A stretch of DNA of 7,073 nucleotides from an uncultured Bacilli bacterium (GTDB taxonomy: Bacteria > Bacillota_I > Bacilli_A > RF39 > UBA660). The stretch is from positions 1 through 7,073 of the forward strand of contig CANQKU010000055.1 of NCBI GenBank assembly GCA_947624535.1. Direction: 5' to 3'. The notes under the pieces were generated by a model, which was not told where the DNA came from, ran no database searches, and saw only the letters and a list, made by a program, of their open reading frames with translations. Below are positions 1-5,546 of the stretch, one piece after another. The first letter of the stretch is position 1. Every line of letters begins with the position of its first letter. The translations under genes and the position numbers were made by a program.

Positions 1-1328
1 GAAAAACTTTATTAGCTCGTGCTGTAGCTGGAGAAGCTAATGTTCCATTTTATTTTATTAGTGGATCAGACTTTGTAGAATTATTTGTTGGTGTTGGAGC
101 TAGTCGTGTTAGAGATATGTTCCAACAAGCTAAAAGAACTGCACCATGTTTAATTTTCATTGATGAAATAGATGCTGTTGGTCGTCAAAGAGGAACAGGC
201 CTTGGTGGAGGACATGATGAAAGAGAACAAACTCTAAATCAATTATTAACTGAAATGGATGGATTTGGAGAAAATGAAGGAATAATTATTATAGCCGCTA
301 CAAATAGACCAGACGTCTTAGATCCAGCTTTATTACGTCCAGGTAGATTTGATAGACAAGTAACAGTTAACTTACCAGACGTTAAAGGACGTGAAGAAAT
401 TCTAGAAGTACATGCTAAAAATAAAAAATTAGCTGATACAATTACTTTAAAAAATTTAGCTAAAAGAACTCCAGGTTTTAGTGGAGCAGATCTTGAAAAC
501 TTATTAAATGAAGCTGCACTTTTAGCTGTAAGAAGAAATAAAGAAACAATTACAATGAGTGAAATAGATGAAGCAACTGATAGAGTTTTAATGGGACCTG
601 CTAAAACTTCTCATAAATATAGTGAAAATGATAGAAAACTAGTAGCGTACCATGAAGCAGGACATGCTGTAATTGGATTAAAATTAGATAATGCTAATGA
701 TGTTCAAAAAGTAACAATAATTCCTAGAGGTAGTGCTGGTGGATATAATATGATGGTCCCTAGTGAAGAAAAATTATGTTCAACTAAAACTGACTTATTA
801 GAAGAAATAACAGGTCTATTAGGAGGACGTACTGCTGAAGAATTAGTCTTTGGTGAAATCACAACAGGAGCTCATAACGACTTTGAAAAAGCCACTAAAA
901 TAGCTAGAGCTATGGTAACTGAATACGGAATGAGTGACTTAGGACCACTTCAATTTGAACAACAAGAGGGAAGTGTATTCCTAGGACGTGACTATAATAA
1001 AAGTCAACATTTCTCTAATGAAGTAGCTAATGAAATTGACATGGAAATGAGAAAAATCATTAACAACTGTCATAAAATGGCAACTGATATTATTAAGAAA
1101 AATAAAGACTTATTAAAATTAATTGCTGAAACATTATTAGAATATGAAACCTTAACAAAAGAACAAATTGACTACTTAGTAGAACATGGACAAATGCCAT
1201 CTGAAGATGATGAAGAAAACCTAGAAAAATTATCAGTTACTAAATTAAAACAATTAGCTAAAGAAAAAGGTATTAAAAACTATTCTAAAATGAATAAAGC
1301 TGAATTATTAAAAGAATTGGATTCATAA
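1..1328 (+). CDS. ftsH: FtsH, ATP-dependent membrane zinc metalloprotease (5' end cut off by window)
   Basis: FtsH is a membrane-anchored AAA+ protease that unfolds and degrades misassembled membrane proteins and short-lived regulators. The reading frame is open to the left edge (first whole codon at position 3), and its first visible residues, K-T-L-L-A, are the end of the Walker A motif. The N-terminal membrane segments and the start codon therefore lie outside. Counting from that Lys (441 residues visible): Walker B with IFIDEID near 51-57; the second region of homology with TNRPDVLDPALLRPGRFDR near 100-118, including both arginine-finger candidates; zinc site HEAGH at 217-221 (nt 651-665), with the third ligand probably Asp293 in the GAHNDFEKAT stretch. 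After the usual protease helices and an acidic linker, about 36 residues (near 404-440) resemble a SAP/Rho_N-type helical motif, which is not a standard part of FtsH. The terminator at 1310-1344 overlaps the stop codon. Identification is certain; the tail assignment is inference. Confidence 0.97.
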   Translation, partial: KTLLARAVAGEANVPFYFISGSDFVELFVGVGASRVRDMFQQAKRTAPCLIFIDEIDAVGRQRGTGLGGGHDEREQTLNQLLTEMDGFGENEGIIIIAATNRPDVLDPALLRPGRFDRQVTVNLPDVKGREEILEVHAKNKKLADTITLKNLAKRTPGFSGADLENLLNEAALLAVRRNKETITMSEIDEATDRVLMGPAKTSHKYSENDRKLVAYHEAGHAVIGLKLDNANDVQKVTIIPRGSAGGYNMMVPSEEKLCSTKTDLLEEITGLLGGRTAEELVFGEITTGAHNDFEKATKIARAMVTEYGMSDLGPLQFEQQEGSVFLGRDYNKSQHFSNEVANEIDMEMRKIINNCHKMATDIIKKNKDLLKLIAETLLEYETLTKEQIDYLVEHGQMPSEDDEENLEKLSVTKLKQLAKEKGIKNYSKMNKAELLKELDS

Positions 1329-1344
1329 AACTAATTCTTTTTTT
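1310..1344 (+). terminator. Intrinsic terminator overlapping the end of ftsH
   Basis: The left arm AAAAGAATTGG (1310-1320) lies inside the last ftsH codons. It pairs with CTAATTCTTTT (1331-1341), giving 11 bp with one G-U. The 10-nt loop contains the TAA stop, and the run of seven T (1338-1344) follows. The geometry is that of a Rho-independent terminator, although the stem is AT-rich and so weak. It separates ftsH from the mscL unit. Confidence 0.65.
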
Positions 1345-1345
1345 C

Positions 1346-1373
1346 TTGCACATATGGAAAAAATTGTTATAAT
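1346..1373 (+). promoter_or_regulatory. Sigma-A type promoter for the mscL unit
   Basis: TTGCAC (1346-1351) and a perfect TATAAT (1368-1373) are separated by 16 nt. A TG at 1365-1366 makes an extended -10 (TGTTATAAT). The predicted transcription start is near 1380, about 30 nt ahead of the mscL start codon. The -35 box begins two bases after the U-tract of the preceding terminator. Confidence 0.8.
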
Positions 1374-1410
1374 ATAGATACATTTAAAAATTAATGAGGT
1401 GTAGAAGTTT

Positions 1411-1821
1411 ATGACAAAGAAAAAATTAAGTAATGTAAAAAAGGAAATGAATGACTTCAAGAAATTTATTTCACGTGGTAATGTAGTTGATATGGCTGTC
1501 GGTGTAATTGTTGGAGGTGCTTTTGGAAAAATAGTAAGTAGCCTAGTAAATGATATTATTATGCCATTAGTAGGGGTAATCTTAGGAGGATTAGACTTTA
1601 CTAATTTAGTTATCAACGTAGGAGATGCTACTATTAAATATGGAGTATTTATTCAAACAATTATTGACTTTTTAATTATTTCATTCTGTATCTTTATAAT
1701 GATTAAATTATTTGAAAAACTTAAACATAAAGAAGAAGTAGTTAAAGAAGAAACACAGCCTAAAAGTGATGAAGTTAAATTACTAGAAGAAATAAGAGAC
1801 TTATTGAAGACAAAAAAATAA
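1411..1821 (+). CDS. mscL: MscL, large-conductance mechanosensitive channel
   Basis: MscL is a homopentameric pore in the cytoplasmic membrane that opens under membrane tension and releases solutes during hypo-osmotic shock. The 136 residues follow the family layout. An amphipathic N-terminal helix is followed by the pore-lining TM1 (RGNVVDMAVGVIVGGAFGK, residues about 21-39, running on through VNDIIMP). A short external loop comes next, about 25 residues and shorter than in E. coli. TM2 (YGVFIQ...FLIISFCIFIMIKLFEKL) and a charged linker lead to the cytoplasmic C-terminal helix LLEEIRDLLK. The start at 1411 is supported by GAGGTG (1396-1401), 9 nt upstream. An in-frame ATG at 1447 would fit the usual family N terminus but has AAGGA only about 1-2 nt away, so the protein probably carries a 12-residue Lys-rich extension. 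It is first in the unit that runs to lysS. Confidence 0.97.
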   Translation: MTKKKLSNVKKEMNDFKKFISRGNVVDMAVGVIVGGAFGKIVSSLVNDIIMPLVGVILGGLDFTNLVINVGDATIKYGVFIQTIIDFLIISFCIFIMIKLFEKLKHKEEVVKEETQPKSDEVKLLEEIRDLLKTKK

Positions 1822-1826
1822 AATTT

Positions 1827-1831
1827 AGGAG
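1827..1831 (+). promoter_or_regulatory. Ribosome binding site that fixes the start of the 150-residue gene
   Basis: AGGAG lies 10 nt before the ATG at 1842 but only 1 nt before an in-frame GTG at 1833. Initiation at GTG is therefore implausible, and the ATG is taken as the start. Confidence 0.75.
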
Positions 1832-1841
1832 AGTGACTAAA

Positions 1842-2294
1842 ATGGCATCTTTTACTAAACAATTTCAATCTCTATATAATATAGATCAAAATTCTATTGT
1901 TATGGATTATGACTATTTAATAGATAAATATCAAAATTATTTAGCATTATTTATTAATAAACAAGAATATAGAAATATTCAATTCTTAGAAACTGTTATA
2001 GAAGGTTTTGCGTATTATCAAAGTCGATTCTTTGGTGATGAAGATATAATTACACCCTTAGACTTAGTACAATATGTTAATGAGTCAGTAAATGCAATAA
2101 ATATTGCTTCATCAGTAGAAAATTATCAACCAACGACTTCTGAACTAATTTTTCAGTTAAGTTATGCTTGTGATCAAATTTTATATAGTACAGGTATAGT
2201 AACTAGTAATGCTATAACTACCCCACTTTTTTTAAATTCCTATAATATTGCTAAAACCTTAGGAAAATACACAACAAAATATCGAGGCATGTAA
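1842..2294 (+). CDS. Uncharacterised 150-residue cytoplasmic protein upstream of dus
   Basis: I do not recognise this protein. It has 150 residues, no signal peptide and no convincing membrane segment. It is rich in Tyr, Asn, Gln and Ile and probably mostly helical. There is no Cys pair, zinc motif or nucleotide-binding loop, and the only Cys is in SYACDQILYS. It has a good ribosome binding site 20 nt after mscL, normal codon use and no frame breaks, so it looks like a real gene. Its stop is 2 nt from the dus start, and the dus ribosome binding site (GAGG, 2284-2287) lies within its last codons, so the two are likely translationally coupled. Its position suggests a tie to envelope or tRNA functions of the unit, but no function can be assigned from sequence alone. 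Confidence 0.85.
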   Translation: MASFTKQFQSLYNIDQNSIVMDYDYLIDKYQNYLALFINKQEYRNIQFLETVIEGFAYYQSRFFGDEDIITPLDLVQYVNESVNAINIASSVENYQPTTSELIFQLSYACDQILYSTGIVTSNAITTPLFLNSYNIAKTLGKYTTKYRGM

Positions 2295-2296
2295 AA

Positions 2297-3280
2297 ATGG
2301 AATGGAAAATTGGTAATGTAGTTATTAAAAATCAAGTTGTTTTAGCACCTATGGCTGGGATTTGTAATTCAGCCTATCGTAGAATTGTTAAAGAAATGGG
2401 TTGTGGCTTGATATATGCTGAAATGGTAAGTGATAAAGCAATAATGTATCAAAATAAAAAGACAATAGACTTACTTTATATGACAGAAGAAGAACGACCA
2501 ATAACTCAACAAATCTTTGGAACTGATAAAGAAAGTTTTGTAGTAGCTGCTAAATATATTTATGAAAATATGCACCCTGATATAATTGATATTAATATGG
2601 GTTGTCCAGTTCCTAAAGTTGCTCTAAGAGCTCAAGCAGGAGCAGCTTTATTAAAGTCCCCTGAAAAAATATATGAAATAGTAAAAGCAGTAGTAGATGA
2701 AGTAGATATTCCAGTTACAGTTAAAATTAGAAGTGGCTGGGATAGTGAACATATTAATGCCGTAGAAGTTGCTAAACTAATAGAAAAAGCTGGAGCAAGT
2801 GCAATTTGTGTGCATCCAAGAACTAGAAGTCAAGGCTATCATGGTAAGGCAGATTGGAATATTATAAAAAAAGTAAAAGAAGCTGTAACAATTCCTGTAA
2901 TTGGAAATGGTGATATAAAAACTCCAGAAGATGCTAAAAAAATGTTAGATGAAACTAAATGTGATGCTATTATGATAGGTCGAGCAGCCCTAGGAAATCC
3001 TTGGATATTTAAACAAACAATCAATCTTCTAGATGGTATTGACTATGGCCCTAAACCAACAAGTGTTGAAAAAATAGATATGTGTTTAAAACATTTAGAT
3101 TATTTGCAACAATCAAAAATAGAAAAAATAGTATTACTAGAAATTAGAAGTCATCTAGCTTGGTACTTAAAAGGATTACCAGGAATTAATGAAATTAAAA
3201 ATAAAGTATATAAAAGTTCTAATATTCGTGATATAATGCAAGTATTAATTAACTATAAGGAGGAGTTATCTAATGAGTGA
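2297..3280 (+). CDS. dusB: tRNA-dihydrouridine synthase, DusB-like
   Basis: Dus enzymes are FMN-dependent and use NAD(P)H to reduce specific uridines in tRNA loops to dihydrouridine. The 327 residues start with the TIM-barrel flavin motif VVLAPMAGICN (about 14-24). They continue through QQIFGTD (71-77) and the signature DINMGCPVPK (98-107), with the catalytic Cys103. FMN-contacting motifs follow: TVKIRSGW (141-148, Lys143), CVHPRTR (171-177, His173), IGNGDI (202-207) and IGRAALGNPW (227-236). A helical C-terminal tRNA-binding domain completes the protein, and the length is normal for the family. The ATG is preceded by GAGG within the upstream gene at 9-nt spacing. The stop is TGA at 3278-3280 and overlaps the next gene by 8 nt. 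Dus followed closely by lysS is a known arrangement in Bacilli. The DusB subgroup is inferred from overall likeness; which tRNA uridine is modified cannot be read from the sequence. Confidence 0.95.
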   Translation: MEWKIGNVVIKNQVVLAPMAGICNSAYRRIVKEMGCGLIYAEMVSDKAIMYQNKKTIDLLYMTEEERPITQQIFGTDKESFVVAAKYIYENMHPDIIDINMGCPVPKVALRAQAGAALLKSPEKIYEIVKAVVDEVDIPVTVKIRSGWDSEHINAVEVAKLIEKAGASAICVHPRTRSQGYHGKADWNIIKKVKEAVTIPVIGNGDIKTPEDAKKMLDETKCDAIMIGRAALGNPWIFKQTINLLDGIDYGPKPTSVEKIDMCLKHLDYLQQSKIEKIVLLEIRSHLAWYLKGLPGINEIKNKVYKSSNIRDIMQVLINYKEELSNE

Positions 3281-3911
3281 AAAAAATACTAAAAAAGAAG
3301 TTAAAGAAAAAGAAGTAAAAAAAGAATATGCTAACTTTTGGCAACGTTTTTGTGCATTTATAATAGACGTATTTTTAGTTAGTATGGTAACGTCTTTGAT
3401 TACTCAACCATTTGCTAATAGTGAAAATTTACAAAAACTATCAGATGAAGCCTATGACGTAGTAGATCAATATACTCAAAAGAAAATAGATGCTAACACC
3501 TATATTAATAGAACTGCAGATATTAGTTATGATATAGCTAGACAAAATGGTCTATCTTCTATTATTGGAATTGCTATTTCTATTTTATATTTTGTAGTTT
3601 ATCAATGTAAAATGAATGGACAAACTTTAGGAAAAAAATTAATGAAAATTAAAGTTGTAAGAGTAGATAATAAAAATATAGCTATGAATGACTTTTTATT
3701 TCGTTCATTATTAATTAATTCAATTTTTCTAGATATTGTTGTATTATGTTTTTCATTATTTGCTAGTAAAGATGCATATTTTTATGGAACAGGGATATTT
3801 GAATTTATCCAATATATAGCTATTTTTGCAAGTAGTATGATGATTTTATCTAGAAAAGATAAAAGAGGTTTGCAAGATTTATTAGGACACACCGAAGTAG
3901 TTAAAATGTAG
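3273..3911 (+). CDS. RDD-family integral membrane protein
   Basis: This 212-residue RDD-domain membrane protein has a poorly defined cellular role; some relatives have been linked to ion or osmolyte exchange. A Lys/Glu-rich cytoplasmic N terminus (about 20 residues) precedes FWQRFCAFIIDVFLVSMV, whose Arg25 and Asp32 supply the R and first D of the RDD signature. Hydrophobic segments fall near 27-47, 95-111, 142-163 and 176-193. The family motif GQTLGKKLMKIKVVR is at 116-130, and the closing DKRGLQDLLGHTEVV (196-210) holds the last conserved Asp. Between the first two segments is a polar region of about 45 residues, longer than in minimal RDD proteins. The start is strongly supported by AAGGAGG (3257-3263), 9 nt upstream, inside dus. 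The gene overlaps dus by 8 nt and lies 13 nt before lysS. Membership in the family is clear; transport activity is not shown. Confidence 0.9.
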   Translation: MSEKNTKKEVKEKEVKKEYANFWQRFCAFIIDVFLVSMVTSLITQPFANSENLQKLSDEAYDVVDQYTQKKIDANTYINRTADISYDIARQNGLSSIIGIAISILYFVVYQCKMNGQTLGKKLMKIKVVRVDNKNIAMNDFLFRSLLINSIFLDIVVLCFSLFASKDAYFYGTGIFEFIQYIAIFASSMMILSRKDKRGLQDLLGHTEVVKM

Positions 3912-3924
3912 AGAGGAAAATAAT

Positions 3925-5394
3925 ATGAGAGAATTTAGTGAACAAGAATTAGTAAGAAGAGAAAAGATAGAAAAAATAAAAGAAGTATGTAATCCATATC
4001 CAGAGCGTTATGAGATTACTCATTCTATTAAAGATGCTGCTACATTAGAAGATGGTATTACAGGAGTTCGTGTAGCTGGTAGAATTGTTTTTATGAGAAA
4101 AATGGGAAAAATGAGTTTTGTAACAATTCGAGATATAGAGGGAAAAATTCAATTATCTATAAAAATAGATATGATTGGAGAAGAAAAATATAAATTCTTT
4201 AAAGAAAATATTGATATTGGAGACTTTATAGGAGCAAGTGGAGAAGTATTTACAACTCATACTGGAGAAAAAACAATTCGTGTGGATACTTTTGAATTTT
4301 TAGGAAAAGCTTTAAAACCATTACCAGAGAAATTCCATGGATTAACTGATCAAGAAGCTTGTTATCGTCAAAGATACGTTGACTTAATTATGAATGAAGA
4401 CTCTAGAAAACGTTTCTTAACTAGAATTAAATTTATAAAAGAATTAAGAAATTATTTAGATAATTTAGACTATATGGAAATAGAGACACCTATTTTAAAT
4501 AACAAAGCAAGTGGAGCTACAGCTAAACCATTCAAGTCTCATCATCATGCCTTAGATATGGATGTTTATTTAAGAATTGCTCCAGAAACTTATATGAAAA
4601 GAGCCGTAGTAGCAGGTTTTCCAAAAGTTTATGAAATTGGTAGATGCTTTAGAAATGAGGGAATTGATCAAACTCATTTGCAAGACTTTACCATGATTGA
4701 AGCATATCAAGCATATTATAACTATAAAGATAATATGAAATTAATACAAGATATGTTACAAACAATTATAGAAAAAGTCTTTGGAACATTAAAACTAACT
4801 ATCGAAGATAAAGAAATAGATATGAGTGGAGATTGGGAAGTTGTTACTTTTAGAGATATTTTAATTAAATATGCTAATATTGATATAGATTTATACAATA
4901 CCAAAGAAAAATTACTTGAAAAAATAATGACTGATAAAATAGAATTAGAAAGTGAAACACCAATTGAAAATTTAGGATTTGGTAATTTAGTAGACGTCTT
5001 ATACAAAAAAGTAGCAAGACCATTTATGACAGGACCAGTTTATTTAACAGAGCATCCAATTGACTTATCACCACTAGCTAGAACAAATGATAATAATGAT
5101 AAGATTACTGATAGATTTCAATTAGTAATAAATGGTGCTGAAATAGTTAATGGATATTCAGAATTAGTTAATCCAATTGAACAAGAAAAAAGACTTTTAG
5201 AACAAGCTAAGCTAAAAGAAGCTGGAGATGAAGAAGCAATGGAGATGGATTATGACTATATCAGCGCTATGGAATATGGAATGCCACCAATATCTGGATG
5301 GGGTATGGGTATAGATAGAATGGTACAATTATTAACAAATAGTGAAAATATTAAAGACGTAGTAATGTTTCCGTTAATGAAACCACAATCTTAA
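3925..5394 (+). CDS. lysS: Lysyl-tRNA synthetase, class II
   Basis: LysRS charges tRNA-Lys with lysine using ATP, in the cytoplasm as a dimer. The 489-residue protein is full length. The N-terminal anticodon-binding OB fold spans about 47-128 (VRVAGRIVFMRKMGKMSFVTIRD). It is followed by YRQRYVDLI (147-155) and motif 1 around MEIETPIL (184-191). The lysine/ATP pocket segment RIAPETYMKR is at 217-226. Motif 2 is FRNEGIDQTHLQDFTMIE (242-259), with Arg243 and Glu245. EIVNGYSEL (406-414) precedes motif 3, GWGMGIDRMVQLL (458-470), with Arg465. The usual motif 2 sequence RHNPEFT is replaced by THLQDFT, so an Asn near the adenine site is Leu here. The start has AGAGG (3912-3916) at 8-nt spacing. It is the last gene of the mscL unit and is followed by a terminator 24 nt after the stop. 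Confidence 0.97.
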   Translation: MREFSEQELVRREKIEKIKEVCNPYPERYEITHSIKDAATLEDGITGVRVAGRIVFMRKMGKMSFVTIRDIEGKIQLSIKIDMIGEEKYKFFKENIDIGDFIGASGEVFTTHTGEKTIRVDTFEFLGKALKPLPEKFHGLTDQEACYRQRYVDLIMNEDSRKRFLTRIKFIKELRNYLDNLDYMEIETPILNNKASGATAKPFKSHHHALDMDVYLRIAPETYMKRAVVAGFPKVYEIGRCFRNEGIDQTHLQDFTMIEAYQAYYNYKDNMKLIQDMLQTIIEKVFGTLKLTIEDKEIDMSGDWEVVTFRDILIKYANIDIDLYNTKEKLLEKIMTDKIELESETPIENLGFGNLVDVLYKKVARPFMTGPVYLTEHPIDLSPLARTNDNNDKITDRFQLVINGAEIVNGYSELVNPIEQEKRLLEQAKLKEAGDEEAMEMDYDYISAMEYGMPPISGWGMGIDRMVQLLTNSENIKDVVMFPLMKPQS

Positions 5395-5418
5395 TAAAAA
5401 GTTATAAATTACAAAAAT

Positions 5419-5455
5419 AAAGATATAGAATTAGATGATTTTTCTATATCTTTTT
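5419..5455 (+). terminator. Intrinsic terminator after lysS
   Basis: The 12-bp perfect stem pairs AAAGATATAGAA (5419-5430) with TTCTATATCTTT (5442-5453) across an 11-nt loop and is followed by a T run ending at 5455. The stem contains only two G-C pairs, in line with the AT-rich genome. The A run on the left arm means it could also work on the other strand. Confidence 0.8.
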
Positions 5456-5499
5456 CACTAATTTTTCACCCAAATTTTAGAAAAAAAGTGAGTAAATAC

Positions 5500-5527
5500 T
5501 TGTATTATGGGCTTAATGTAGTATAAT
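5500..5527 (+). promoter_or_regulatory. Promoter of the transporter gene
   Basis: TTGTAT (5500-5505) and a perfect TATAAT (5522-5527) are 16 nt apart. Transcription would start near 5533-5535, at or just ahead of the Shine-Dalgarno sequence, giving a leader of only about 13 nt. Confidence 0.65.
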
Positions 5528-5533
5528 TATTAT

Positions 5534-5540
5534 GGGAGGA
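5534..5540 (+). promoter_or_regulatory. Ribosome binding site that fixes the transporter start
   Basis: GGGAGGA lies 6 nt before the ATG at 5547. The further-upstream in-frame ATG at 5532 overlaps this site and would sit at or before the predicted transcript start, so it is rejected as the start. Confidence 0.85.
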
Positions 5541-5546
5541 AAAATT

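Larger units (their letters stand above)
1380..5455 (+). other. Predicted transcription unit mscL - unknown - dusB - RDD - lysS
   Basis: Five same-strand genes lie between the promoter at 1346-1373 and the hairpin at 5419-5455. Gaps are 20 nt, 2 nt, an 8-nt overlap and 13 nt, each gene has its own ribosome binding site, and I saw no convincing internal terminator or promoter in the gaps. This is inference from spacing; promoters within coding sequence cannot be excluded. Confidence 0.7.

Noticed and set aside
1447..1449. Internal ATG as the mscL start
   Set aside because: It would match the usual family N terminus, but the nearby AAGGA is too close (about 1-2 nt). The upstream ATG at 1411 has a well-spaced ribosome binding site.
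1323..1616. Minus-strand open frame of 97 codons over the ftsH-mscL boundary
   Set aside because: It is antisense to mscL and to its promoter, the residues are low-complexity Ile/Phe/Thr typical of antisense AT-rich DNA, and mscL is an unambiguous gene.
1653..1868. Minus-strand open frame of 71 codons
   Set aside because: It is a Ser/Leu/Phe-rich shadow of mscL and the start of the next gene, with no recognisable domain.
2839..3024. Minus-strand open frame of 61 codons within dus
   Set aside because: It lies wholly antisense to conserved Dus motifs and has no family resemblance.
3278..3280. TGA at the end of dus as a possible Trp codon (genetic code 4)
   Set aside because: Conserved Trp codons in dus, lysS and the transporter are all TGG, and no gene carries an in-frame TGA, so TGA is read as stop. 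Reading through would add only four residues.
4722..5006. Minus-strand open frame of 94 codons within lysS
   Set aside because: It is a low-complexity Ser/Ile shadow of a conserved synthetase.
5451..5469. Direct repeat TTTTTCAC at 5451-5458 and 5462-5469 (11-nt period) upstream of the transporter promoter
   Set aside because: The repeat spacing resembles an operator, but the T-rich half-sites overlap the terminator U-tract and are easily produced by chance in this AT-rich gap.
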